Assembly (NCBI RefSeq): GCF_001902295.1
Contig: NZ_CP018335.1
Location: 124,001-188,000, forward strand
Origin: Clostridium kluyveri
GTDB lineage: Bacteria; Bacillota; Clostridia; Clostridiales; Clostridiaceae
Direction of reading: 5' to 3'
Length of the DNA stretch: 64,000 nucleotides
The notes under the pieces are model-generated. The model worked only from the letters and a program-made list of their open reading frames with translations. It was not told the origin of the DNA and searched no databases. This document shows, piece by piece, positions 1 through 8,486 of the stretch; positions within the stretch are counted from its first letter, which is position 1; each line of letters starts with the position of its first letter. The translations under genes and the position numbers were made by a program.

Positions 1-700
1 TGAAGATTGGATAAAAGGTATTATAGAGAATGTCCGAGATGGTAAGATAAAGGCTGAAGAAGGTTCAGCACTTTATGCTATGGCTTTTCATAGGGAGCTT
101 GATGGCAGTCAGATGAATACCCAAATGGCTGCTGTAGAACTTATTAATATATTGCGACCAATTGTTGCTATTTCAACCTACATTACTTTTGCAGCTTTAG
201 CACTACATGAGCATCCAGAATGCAAAGAAAAGCTAATTTCAGATGACAATAACTATTTTGAAATGTTTGTACAGGAAGTTCGTCGCTTTTACCCCTTTAC
301 ACCTTTTCTTGGTGCAAGAGTTCGAAAAAATTTTATTTGGAATGAATACGAATTTAATGACGGAATACTTGTGTTACTTGACATATACGGTACGAATCAT
401 GATCCATGTATATGGAAGAATCCTAATGAATTCCACCCAGAGAGATTTAAGGAATGGAAGGGTAGTTTGTTTGATTTCATACCACAAGGTGGAGGTGACC
501 CTGCCAAGACACACCGATGCCCAGGGGAGGGTATCACTATTGAAATTATGAAAACCAGTCTGAATTTCCTTATCAATAGGATTGAATTTGAAGTTCCAGA
601 GCAAGATTCAAGCTATAGTTTGGTAAGAATACCGACATTCCCTGAAAGTGGATTTGTTATGACTAATATTAAAAGAAAAATTCAAACTATAGATAAATAA
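1..700 (+). CDS. Cytochrome P450 of the CYP152 family (fatty-acid peroxygenase), 5' end outside the window
   Basis: Haem-thiolate enzyme that uses hydrogen peroxide to hydroxylate long-chain fatty acids. The reading frame is open from base 2, so the N-terminal part lies before the window and about 232 C-terminal residues are visible. Seen: an I-helix stretch LRPIVAIS, whose Arg-Pro pair replaces the acid-alcohol pair of normal P450s and binds the fatty-acid carboxylate in CYP152 enzymes. Also seen: the ExxR motif in QEVRRFYP and the haem-ligand loop GGGDPAKTHRCPGEG with the proximal Cys. The C-terminal half reads very like Bacillus subtilis P450-BS-beta and the clostridial P450 CLA. It is a single gene followed by a terminator hairpin. 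In an anaerobe a role in peroxide or lipid stress is plausible, but that is inference. Confidence 0.93.
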   Translation, partial: EDWIKGIIENVRDGKIKAEEGSALYAMAFHRELDGSQMNTQMAAVELINILRPIVAISTYITFAALALHEHPECKEKLISDDNNYFEMFVQEVRRFYPFTPFLGARVRKNFIWNEYEFNDGILVLLDIYGTNHDPCIWKNPNEFHPERFKEWKGSLFDFIPQGGGDPAKTHRCPGEGITIEIMKTSLNFLINRIEFEVPEQDSSYSLVRIPTFPESGFVMTNIKRKIQTIDK

Positions 701-799
701 ATTTAATGATTGATAATCTGGGTAGCACAAGCTGGACTGGTTTATAGTAAGTTAATGACATAAAAATTTACACTTATGATGTAAGTTAAAAAATATAGT

Positions 800-836
800 A
801 GAGAGGGGAGTTTAGTATTCCTCTCTTCATATTTAC
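800..836 (+). terminator. Rho-independent terminator after the P450 gene
   Basis: Stem AGAGAGG / CCTCTCT with a 13-base loop, followed by a weak T-rich tract. It lies about 100 bases after the P450 stop codon. Confidence 0.55.
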
Positions 837-858
837 AAGATGTACAATAATAGTTAAA

Positions 859-1125
859 CTAGCATTTATATTTTTCTCTTATGTTCTTTATATGTTCTTC
901 TATCTCTTTAGCAGCTTCAGGAGGCAATTCATTGTTTTCACGACCACAATATCTACATGTGTTGTCGTTGTCCTTATAACATCGATAGCATATTAGGTCT
1001 TTTACACATATACCATATTTGGGTTTGATTTCATCTATGGGAATGTGATCAAAGTCTTTTTCACTTTTTATTTTACCTGTCTTGATTAACTCATTTATCT
1101 GATCTTTTACCTTTTTATGATCCAT
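859..1125 (-). CDS. Small zinc-ribbon protein of unknown function
   Basis: An 88-residue soluble protein. The C-terminal half carries cysteine pairs (CVKDLICYRCY and CRYCGRE) that look like a four-Cys zinc ribbon, followed by a charged helix ending in Cys. The N-terminal half is lysine-rich and probably helical. I chose the internal ATG (MDHKK) because GGTGAG sits six bases before it; a longer version would start at 1146. It is a lone gene on the minus strand, converging on the P450 gene. No specific family was recognised. Confidence 0.7.
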   Translation of the reverse strand: MDHKKVKDQINELIKTGKIKSEKDFDHIPIDEIKPKYGICVKDLICYRCYKDNDNTCRYCGRENNELPPEAAKEIEEHIKNIREKYKC

Positions 1126-1147
1126 TAATTTCTCACCACTTTTCATT

Positions 1148-1503
1148 TTATAAGTATTCTATAAAAATATCCTATCATGTAATGGAAAAGAAATATATGC
1201 ATAAATATTGTAAAATGTATGGGGTATTAGATTTGAAAACTGTAAGCTAAAGTTAACAAGACGAATATACCTTAGATAAGGAATTATTACATAAATTAAA
1301 TGAGCTTAGATTAGAAGGGGTAAAGTTATTGTTGCTCTCAATAAACATTGAGTTCTAGTATATACAAATATATACAAACTTTCTCGTTTGGGGTTGCGGC
1401 TGTATTTATTAGTGCTTTATTAATAACTAATGTGTTAAAAATGTGTTAAATTAAAAATATAAGCAAATTCCCAACACTGAAAACCCGCTTATATCAATGA
1501 ATT
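1148..1503. other. Gene-free stretch with possible coding debris
   Basis: No intact gene seen. A 29-codon open run without a good start (1269-1358, + strand) and a hydrophobic run near 1396-1450 look like leftovers of a longer gene. They abut the tRNA-Arg gene, a favoured site for integrating elements, but no integrase or flanking att repeat was found. Confidence 0.25.
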
Positions 1504-1580
1504 TGGTGCATCAGAGAGGACTTGAACCCCCGGCACGCTGGTTCGTAGCCAACTGCTCTATCCAACTGAGCTACTGATGC
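1504..1580 (-). tRNA. tRNA-Arg (anticodon ACG)
   Basis: On the minus strand a full cloverleaf can be folded: acceptor GCATCAG / CTGATGC, D-arm with GCTC...GAGC, anticodon loop CTACGAA (ACG), and T-arm GGGGG-TTCAAGT-CCTCT with weak pairing. The CCA end is encoded (plus-strand TGG at 1504-1506). Confidence 0.95.
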
Positions 1581-1813
1581 ATGTTACAGGTATTATATTA
1601 ACACAAATAATATTTAAAATCAATTTTAATATTTTTACGTTTTTAAGGGGCATATGTGCAAATTCTTGAAAAAGAAAAGCTCATTGCAGTACTAATTTAT
1701 CACTTTGAAAAGTTTAGATTTTGTTTATAATTAGTTTAGATAAAATAGAGATACATATTTTACAATATAATTAGGAAGTACTTCCCCATAAAATATAAAA
1801 AGGAGATGAAAAG

Positions 1814-3073
1814 ATGAAACTTAAGAAAAAAACAGCTATGGTAATAAGTTTTACAGTGGGAATTATGATGTTTACCACCACTGCTATGGCCGAAGTAGCA
1901 TCTAAAAGTGGTTATGATCAACTAAAAGATTCTTTAAAATATACTGCAGAAAATTGTACTAGCACTCTTTCAAACTTCACCATAGATGCATCTTTTGTGG
2001 TAAAAGATAATGGAAATACCATAATGTCAGAGAGTTCAATTAATAAGTATGATATATCTAAAAATTCAGAGGAAAGTACAAATACCAGTATTAAAGGTTC
2101 TACTAAGACAGAGAGTTATTCTTATAGAGATAAAAGTGGTTATATAACTAAAAGTCCCAATGCCAATGAAAATGTGTACTATTTAACTGAGTATTCTAAT
2201 GAGAAAGATAAAAATCGTAGTGTGCTTGAAAATCCTTTTAAGGAAGATAAGGCAGCTGATATAGAAAAAATAGCAGATGCTCTTGTAGGAAGTTTAAAAG
2301 ATTCAGTAACAGTTACTGAAAAGCAAGATGGAACTAAAGAAATATCTGGTTCTTTAAATAATACTCAAATTCCTACTCTTATAAATGCCTTTACATCTTT
2401 CCAGTTTAAAAGTTCCTATGGCAATACAAATAACAGCGAAGATGTTATACCTAAACTAACAAAGAATATTTTCGTAAATGGTATAAAAGGCAATATGACT
2501 ACTGATAAAAATGGTTTAATTAAAACTATTTTAGCTTCTGGAACTTTAAATGGTGCGGATAAAACTGGTGCTGAACATCAGGTTACTTTAGAGGTTTTAG
2601 TAAAAATAGAAAATATAAATTCAACTACTGTAACAAAACCTGATTTATCTAAAGAAAAAGTAGTAAAAAACATAGAAAGAGATTATACTAAGTTAACTAA
2701 TCCTCAGAAATATGAAGGAAAATATACATCAGATATTATAGTAGAAGATGATGATAAATTTACAAAAATAGGAGAAGCTATTGTTAACATTGAAAAAATA
2801 GATAATAAGACTATAACTGGAAGTTACTCTAAAGAGTATTTAAATGGATATGAAAATTACGCAAATGGTAATGAAAGTGTAAAATTCACTGGGACTTTAG
2901 GTGAAAACAAGGATAACTTTAGTGGTAAATTCAATGGTACAACAGAATCCAATGAAAAGGTATCTGGAGATATTTATATTCAGCCTAATAATGCAAGTAT
3001 ATATTTTAACATTGGCAACTATGAAAATCCAAATGTAATATTAGATGGCACCTATAGAAAAGTATTAGACTAA
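1814..3073 (+). CDS. Secreted protein of unknown function
   Basis: A 419-residue exported protein. Residues 1-27 form a typical signal peptide: KLKKK, then a hydrophobic core, then TAMA-E as the likely signal peptidase I site. No lipobox cysteine is seen. The mature part is polar, rich in Asn, Ser, Thr and Lys, and predicted to be mainly beta. A YEGKYTSDI segment near residue 300 and GTLGE/GKFNGT segments near the C-terminus suggest beta-barrel-like repeats. AGGAG lies at a good distance before the ATG. It has its own terminator and precedes the ABC/two-component operon, so it may belong to an envelope-stress response, but this is only context. Family not recognised. Confidence 0.85.
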   Translation: MKLKKKTAMVISFTVGIMMFTTTAMAEVASKSGYDQLKDSLKYTAENCTSTLSNFTIDASFVVKDNGNTIMSESSINKYDISKNSEESTNTSIKGSTKTESYSYRDKSGYITKSPNANENVYYLTEYSNEKDKNRSVLENPFKEDKAADIEKIADALVGSLKDSVTVTEKQDGTKEISGSLNNTQIPTLINAFTSFQFKSSYGNTNNSEDVIPKLTKNIFVNGIKGNMTTDKNGLIKTILASGTLNGADKTGAEHQVTLEVLVKIENINSTTVTKPDLSKEKVVKNIERDYTKLTNPQKYEGKYTSDIIVEDDDKFTKIGEAIVNIEKIDNKTITGSYSKEYLNGYENYANGNESVKFTGTLGENKDNFSGKFNGTTESNEKVSGDIYIQPNNASIYFNIGNYENPNVILDGTYRKVLD

Positions 3074-3097
3074 ATCTTAGGATTAAGTATATATTAA

Positions 3098-3136
3098 AAA
3101 CAATTTGCTGGAATATTGTCGGCAAATTGTTTCCAA
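3098..3136 (+). terminator. Terminator after the secreted protein gene
   Basis: Near-perfect stem AAACAATTTGC / GCAAATTGTTT with a 13-base loop, starting 25 bases after the stop codon. Confidence 0.75.
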
Positions 3137-3150
3137 ATCAAGTGACTCAG

Positions 3151-3317
3151 AGGTTCAGTTGGAGTTTACTATAGAGAAATGTTTTTCTCCATCTGAACCT
3201 TATTAACAGTGTTCTTAGTGTCTTTAGCACTTAGAATACGTTATCCTTTAGGGGGAAGAACTTATTCAGGTGCATAGCAGTATTTATCTCCCACTTTGAG
3301 GAAAATGTGAATATTAG
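3151..3317 (+). repeat. Dispersed non-coding repeat, copy A
   Basis: Two blocks (3151-3179 and 3258-3317) recur in the same order at 7072-7155, and the second block recurs at 21737-21792. In copy A the blocks are separated by about 78 extra bases; 3152-3164 and 3188-3200 can pair (GGTTCAG / CTGAACC plus GGAG / CTCC). The second block contains GAACTTATTCAGG, ATAGCAGT and CTTTGAGGA. It lies directly upstream of the ABC transporter operon. Confidence 0.65.
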
Positions 3318-3365
3318 TAATGGCAGTGTTGGGATAAATAAGACCAAATTTTAGGAGGAATTTAA

Positions 3366-4091
3366 ATGGAAAAAGTTATTGAACTAATTAATTTATCTAA
3401 AGTATATAAAAATGGAAGGGGTATACAAAATGTTAATTTAGATATATATAGAGGACAGATTTTTGGTTTTTTAGGGCCAAATGGTGCAGGAAAAACCACA
3501 GCCATGAAAATAATGACAGGACTTGTAAAACCAGATAGAGGAGATGTGAAAATATTAGGTTATAGTATATTGGAAGAATTTGAAAAGGCTATTCATAAAG
3601 TGGGGTGTATTATAGAAAATGCAGAAGCTTATTCCTATTTAACGGCTTTTGAAAATTTAAGACAATTCTCCAGATATTACAACAATATAGATGATGCTAA
3701 AATCGAAGAGGTGTTAGATATGGTAGGGCTTCTAAAATATAAAGATGAAAAACCTGAAAAATTTTCCTTGGGAATGAAACAAAGGCTTGGAATTGCATCT
3801 TCAATTTTATGTGATCCTGAAATTGTAATTCTGGATGAGCCCTTAAATGGTTTGGATGTGGAAGGGATGATTGATGTAAGAAACATAATAAAAAATTTAG
3901 CAGAAAATAAAAATACTACTTTTTTTATTTCTAGTCACCTAATACATGATATCGAATTAACTTGTACACATATTGGTGTTCTGTATAATGGAAATCTTAT
4001 CAATGTAGATACTACTAAAAATATATTGAATAACTATGCTTCCTTGGAAAATTATTTTATAAGTGAGGTAGATAGAAATGACAGGAATTAA
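3366..4091 (+). CDS. ABC transporter ATP-binding protein (BcrA / lantibiotic-type)
   Basis: A 241-residue ATPase subunit that powers the permease encoded next. Seen: Walker A GPNGAGKT near residue 37, Q-loop region, signature SLGMKQRLGIA, Walker B IVILDEPLNGLD and switch histidine SSHLIHD. This layout is typical of BcrA/NatA-like subunits. TAGGAGG precedes the ATG. The gene overlaps the permease by 14 bases and is followed by a sensor kinase and response regulator. In Firmicutes this set usually responds to and removes antimicrobial peptides such as bacitracin or lantibiotics. The substrate here is inference. Confidence 0.92.
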   Translation: MEKVIELINLSKVYKNGRGIQNVNLDIYRGQIFGFLGPNGAGKTTAMKIMTGLVKPDRGDVKILGYSILEEFEKAIHKVGCIIENAEAYSYLTAFENLRQFSRYYNNIDDAKIEEVLDMVGLLKYKDEKPEKFSLGMKQRLGIASSILCDPEIVILDEPLNGLDVEGMIDVRNIIKNLAENKNTTFFISSHLIHDIELTCTHIGVLYNGNLINVDTTKNILNNYASLENYFISEVDRNDRN

Positions 4092-4830
4092 AGCAACACT
4101 AATAAATGAATTGGAAAAATTATATAAAAATAAAAAAGTTTTAATAGTAGCTGTACTGTCCATAATATTTATTATAATTGGACAAGTTTTTATTTTAGTG
4201 GTAAGAAATAATTTTGGACTTAAAGGTGTTTCTAGTACGGAGTTTCCCCTGCTGGTTCTTTCAGTATTTATAAACACACTGCTACCCTTGTTTATAGCTC
4301 TTATTACTATTGATAGTTTTTCTGGTGAGTCCTCCAGTAACACTATGAAAATATGTTTAACAAAACCTGTCTCAAGATTAAAACTTTTTATTGTAAAAAT
4401 AAGTGCAATAGTTATAATTATATTTATAACTTTAATGATTATAATGGTTTTTTCTATAATATCAGGACTAATTTTTAATTCTAATTCTTTTACTTCGGAG
4501 AACATTATTAAAATAATAATTTCATACATAGTAACTTTGATACCTATGATAATCCTATGCCTTATGATTGTTTTGTTTACAAATATATTAAAAAGTGGAA
4601 TAGCTGTATTTTTTCTTTCTGTGTTAGTGTTTATTTCATTTAAAGTACTTGCTATTTTCTTTCCATCATATTCTGGAATTTTATTTACATCCATTATGGG
4701 ATGGCACACTTTGTGGCTTATGGATAATATACCATTTATAAAGATATTTCGTAATTTTATAATGATGTTAAGTTATATTATAATATTATTTACAACAGCT
4801 TATTATATGTTTGATAAAAAAGATTTTTAA
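4078..4830 (+). CDS. ABC transporter permease (ABC-2 / BcrB type)
   Basis: A 250-residue integral membrane protein with about six hydrophobic segments, including one near residue 20 and a cluster from about 50 to 240. It has the usual ABC-2 plan with an amphipathic N-terminus (ELEKLYKNKKVL). It overlaps the ATPase gene by 14 bases and is followed after 13 bases by the kinase gene, so the genes are translationally linked. It probably forms the membrane channel for the ATPase. The antisense frame over this gene is also long but has no protein-like features. Confidence 0.9.
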   Translation: MTGIKATLINELEKLYKNKKVLIVAVLSIIFIIIGQVFILVVRNNFGLKGVSSTEFPLLVLSVFINTLLPLFIALITIDSFSGESSSNTMKICLTKPVSRLKLFIVKISAIVIIIFITLMIIMVFSIISGLIFNSNSFTSENIIKIIISYIVTLIPMIILCLMIVLFTNILKSGIAVFFLSVLVFISFKVLAIFFPSYSGILFTSIMGWHTLWLMDNIPFIKIFRNFIMMLSYIIILFTTAYYMFDKKDF

Positions 4831-4843
4831 GGTGTGGATTTAT

Positions 4844-6280
4844 ATGAATATAAAAAGACGAATGATTCTTTATAATACTTTAACAATAATAATTCCCTTT
4901 ATAATTGCAAGCATAATTGCAATTATATTTGTATCATTATCTTCAAAATTTTTTGATACTAGTATAAACTATGATGAATTTAAAGAATCTGCATACGTAA
5001 GATCTGAATTATTGAATACAGTAAGAGAAATATCCAAATCTAATATTAAAAATATAAAAGGTACAGAATTTGAAAAGTTTTTAAATGAAAAACTTGCACT
5101 TATAGATGGTAAAATTATAATAATAAAAAATGACACTATTATATTTTATTCTGACAATATGGATAAGATGGATATAGAAAATTCCTTAAGTGAGGCAAAT
5201 AATAAGTCTTCAAAAAATCTAGTAACCATAGGAAATATTCATTATTCTGTAAAGTCTTTTCCTCTTCAGTTTAATGATGAGCTGCAAGGAAAAGTAATAT
5301 TTTTAGTTCCTGTAAAAAAAGAAACAGATGTTTTAGAAAACTTTATAATAGCCATTTTAGCTATATTTTTGATTTCCTCTGTTCTAACAAGTATTCTTGT
5401 ATCGTATATATTTTCAAAAAAAATATTAACTCCCATAACATTATTAAAAGAATCCATGTCAAAAATACGAGATGGAGAATTAAATTTTGAAATTGCAGAA
5501 ACGGGAGATAAAGAAATAAGAGAACTTTGTACTGATTTTGAACAGATGAGGATAAAATTGAAAGATTCAATTAATGCAAAAATGAAATATGATGATAACA
5601 GAAAATTACTTATTTCCAGTATATCTCATGATTTAAAGACTCCAATAACTTCTATAGAAGGATATGTTCAGGGGATTTTAGATGGTGTAGCTAACACTCC
5701 TGAAAAACTAGAACATTATTTAAAAACCATACATAAAAAAACAATACAAATTGACAATATGATAGATGATCTGCTTTTATATTCTAAGTTAAATTTAAAA
5801 CAGATTCCCTTCAACTACGAAAAGACAGATATTGTGGACTATTTTAATTACTGTATTCTTGAAAATGAACCAGAACTTAATAAATTTAACATAAAAATAA
5901 ACTTACAAAATCACTTGAAAAATTCAAAATATGTTATGATAGATAAAGAGAGATTCATGAGGGTTATATTAAATATAATTGATAATTCGAGAAAATACAT
6001 GGATAAAGAAGAAGGAAAAATAGTTATATTTCTCAGAGAAACTGCTTCAAGTATAATAATTGAAATAAAAGATAATGGATGTGGCATTAATGAAAATGAT
6101 GTAAATAAAATATTTAATAAGTTCTATAGAGGAGATTCTTCAAGAAGCAATGCTTCAGGAAGTGGTTTAGGCCTTGCAATATCAAAACAAATTGTAGAAG
6201 GCCATAATGGTAAGATATGGGCTGTGTCTAATGAACTTAAAGGAACAAGCATACTAATATCCATTGGAAAAGTTAGTTAA
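4844..6280 (+). CDS. Sensor histidine kinase
   Basis: A 478-residue membrane kinase. Two membrane segments (about residues 12-36 and 163-188) flank an extracytoplasmic sensor domain. A HAMP linker, HisKA with the phospho-acceptor in SISHDLKTP, and an HATPase domain follow: N box NIIDNSRKY, G1 DNGCGI, F box FNKFYRG, G2 GSGLGLAISKQ. I chose the ATG at 4844 because GGTGTGG lies six bases before it; a TTG at 4811 inside the permease gene would add 11 residues. The large sensor loop differs from the loop-less BceS type. Its partner is the response regulator that follows. Confidence 0.92.
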   Translation: MNIKRRMILYNTLTIIIPFIIASIIAIIFVSLSSKFFDTSINYDEFKESAYVRSELLNTVREISKSNIKNIKGTEFEKFLNEKLALIDGKIIIIKNDTIIFYSDNMDKMDIENSLSEANNKSSKNLVTIGNIHYSVKSFPLQFNDELQGKVIFLVPVKKETDVLENFIIAILAIFLISSVLTSILVSYIFSKKILTPITLLKESMSKIRDGELNFEIAETGDKEIRELCTDFEQMRIKLKDSINAKMKYDDNRKLLISSISHDLKTPITSIEGYVQGILDGVANTPEKLEHYLKTIHKKTIQIDNMIDDLLLYSKLNLKQIPFNYEKTDIVDYFNYCILENEPELNKFNIKINLQNHLKNSKYVMIDKERFMRVILNIIDNSRKYMDKEEGKIVIFLRETASSIIIEIKDNGCGINENDVNKIFNKFYRGDSSRSNASGSGLGLAISKQIVEGHNGKIWAVSNELKGTSILISIGKVS

Positions 6281-6365
6281 GAGATTTATATTAGGACAAC
6301 CTTTCCTTCAATCAATGTAAAAAACAAATTAAATACATAATACCAGAGTATGAAAGAGGTTATTT

Positions 6366-7055
6366 ATGAGAAAGATTTTAATAATTGAAGATGATTTAAG
6401 TATAGCAGAACTTCAAAAGGATTATCTTGAATTAGAAGGATTCCAAGTTACCATATGTACAGAAGGAGTAAAAGGACTAAATACCTTAAATAATAATAAA
6501 TTTGATTTATTGATTCTAGATATAATGCTTCCTAAAATTAATGGTTATAGTATTTTGCGTAGTATACAGGATAAGAAGGATATTCCTGTGCTTTTAGTTT
6601 CTGCTAAAAAAGAGGAAATTGATAAAATTAAGGGATTCACTTTAGGAGCAGATGATTACATTACAAAACCTTTTAGTCCTGGTGAACTAGTGGCAAGGGT
6701 TAAATCACATATTCAAAATTATGAAAGAATAAAAAGTAAATTTAATTTTAAGCATAATAAGTTAATAATAAGAGGGCTAGAAATACTAAAGGATTCCAGA
6801 CAGGTTTTCGTAAATGGCAAAGAAATTACTTTAGCCCAAAAAGAGTTTGATATTTTACTTTATATGGCAGAAAATCCTAATAGGGTATTCAATAGAGAAG
6901 AACTCTTTGAAAAAATATGGGGCCTTGGCTCTATGGGAGACAATGCCACAGTTACAGTACATATAAGAAGGATACGTGAAAAGATAGAACCTTATCCGTC
7001 TAAGCCTCAATACATAGAAACAGTGTGGGGGGCAGGTTACAGGCTTAGAGTTTAA
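6366..7055 (+). CDS. Response regulator, OmpR/PhoB family
   Basis: A 229-residue transcription factor. The receiver domain (1-120) has the acidic pair EDD near residue 9, the phosphorylated Asp in LLILDIMLP, and the conserved Lys in YITKPFSPGEL. A winged-helix DNA-binding domain follows, with LAQKEFDILLYMAENP and VTVHIRRIREKIE. It is the last gene of the ABC-kinase-regulator operon and probably regulates that operon in response to the kinase signal. GAAAGAGG serves as a ribosome binding site about eight bases before the ATG. Confidence 0.94.
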   Translation: MRKILIIEDDLSIAELQKDYLELEGFQVTICTEGVKGLNTLNNNKFDLLILDIMLPKINGYSILRSIQDKKDIPVLLVSAKKEEIDKIKGFTLGADDYITKPFSPGELVARVKSHIQNYERIKSKFNFKHNKLIIRGLEILKDSRQVFVNGKEITLAQKEFDILLYMAENPNRVFNREELFEKIWGLGSMGDNATVTVHIRRIREKIEPYPSKPQYIETVWGAGYRLRV

Positions 7056-7071
7056 TATGAAGTTCTTCTAT

Positions 7072-7155
7072 GGGTTCAGTTGAAGCTTGCTATAGAGAAC
7101 TTATCCAGGCGTGTAGCAGTGCTTAATTTCACTTTAAAGAGGATAGGAATATTAG
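7072..7155 (+). repeat. Dispersed non-coding repeat, copy B
   Basis: Contiguous version of copy A: GGGTTCAGTTGAAGC and CTATAGAGAAC run straight into TTATCCAGG, GTAGCAGT and GAATATTAG. It sits 16 bases after the response regulator stop codon, in the same direction as copy A, so the two copies bracket the whole operon. Confidence 0.65.
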
Positions 7156-7267
7156 AAATGATAATATTTAGATAAATATAGTAAACACATTAAATATTTT
7201 TGAGAGTGGGTGTATTAAACTGACTTATTATGTATTAACAAGTGTATTCATATTATTATTTGGAACC

Positions 7268-8380
7268 TTGAATTATTATATAGGACTTTTGGGATGGCAT
7301 CTACTTAGTATGAATATGTCTTTTTTGAATCAAAATACTTATTGGATATTTTTTTCTATTATAGTTATATGTATACTTATTGGGATTACTGCAAATAAGT
7401 TTCTACCCTATTTTCTCCGAAGCAGTTTTTATGTTCTGGGTTACTATTGGCTGGCCGCTTTATCTTACTTTATAATAGCCATTATAATTTTTAATGTTAT
7501 TGTTTTTTCAAATAAGATCATACATTTTTCTAAAAATCTAATTAGTAATAACTTGGTTTTCACTAATTTATTTATAGTATGTGTTGTTATAGTAACGATA
7601 ATTTTACTTATATATGGCACATTTAATGGTAAAAAGCTTAGAATAAAAACATATAATGTAAATGTGTCTAAAGATGAGAGTATTTTAGAAGAACTTAATA
7701 TAGTTATGATATCTGATATACATATTAGTAATATAGATGACGAGAGACAGAATAAAATAATTAATGTTATAAACAATTTAAATCCAGATATTGTTTTTAT
7801 TGTAGGAGATATACTGGATGATATAATGACTTTTGCGGAACATAAAGTGATAGATGATTTTCATAAAATAAACAGTAAATATGGCGTATATGCCTGCTTA
7901 GGAAACCATGATTACTTAAATGGAGATTTATCATATGTGATAGATAAACTTAATGAGTCAAAGATTAATGTACTTAGAGATAGTGTGGTAGAGATAGCAC
8001 ACAGTTTTTATATCATTGGACGTGAAGATAAGTCTTATGAAATGATAAGTAAACAAAAACGAATAAAATTGTCAAACCTTATGAAAGGGATAAACAGTAA
8101 ATTACCAATAATTATGTTGGATCATCAGCCAATAAATATTCCTGAAGCAGAGGATGCTGGAATCGATTTACAGTTATCCGGTCACACTCACAAGGGACAA
8201 TTTTTTCCTTTTAATTTTATAACAAATAAGCTCTTTAAAGTTCATTACGGATATCTGAAAACGGGAAGATTACAGGTTGTAGTATCATGTGGTGCCGGTA
8301 CATGGGGACCTCCTATACGTATAGGTTCAACATCTGAGGTAGTAAATATTATTGTGAAATTTCAAAAGCAGATATTTTAA
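7268..8380 (+). CDS. Membrane-anchored metallophosphoesterase
   Basis: A calcineurin-like phosphoesterase of about 370 residues. Three to four membrane segments occupy residues 1-125. The catalytic domain then carries the two-metal motifs SDIHIS, GDILDD, GNHDY, LDHQP and SGHTHKGQ in order. YkuE/YaeI relatives act on membrane lipids or cell-surface phosphoesters, but the substrate here is unknown. The reading frame is open upstream to 7202, and the extra residues complete a first membrane helix. TTG at 7268 is the first ordinary start, yet a CTG at 7220, nine bases after GTGGG, may be the real one. It is a single gene. Confidence 0.88.
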   Translation: MNYYIGLLGWHLLSMNMSFLNQNTYWIFFSIIVICILIGITANKFLPYFLRSSFYVLGYYWLAALSYFIIAIIIFNVIVFSNKIIHFSKNLISNNLVFTNLFIVCVVIVTIILLIYGTFNGKKLRIKTYNVNVSKDESILEELNIVMISDIHISNIDDERQNKIINVINNLNPDIVFIVGDILDDIMTFAEHKVIDDFHKINSKYGVYACLGNHDYLNGDLSYVIDKLNESKINVLRDSVVEIAHSFYIIGREDKSYEMISKQKRIKLSNLMKGINSKLPIIMLDHQPINIPEAEDAGIDLQLSGHTHKGQFFPFNFITNKLFKVHYGYLKTGRLQVVVSCGAGTWGPPIRIGSTSEVVNIIVKFQKQIF

Positions 8381-8486
8381 TTAATCTATTAGTATTTATT
8401 CCGGGCTTAAATTCACTGATATTCCACACCAAAGCTTCTTGAAAGAGAAATATACACTGCTTTGTATCCTTGGATAAATTTTAGGT

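Noticed and set aside
1148..1580. Prophage attachment site at tRNA-Arg
   Set aside because: No integrase gene and no second copy of the tRNA 3' end were found in the window, apart from the normal similarity to the other tRNA-Arg.
3957..4709. 250-codon open frame on the minus strand opposite the ABC permease gene
   Set aside because: It mirrors a strongly supported membrane protein gene, has no RBS, and its translation is low-complexity Ile/Thr-rich.
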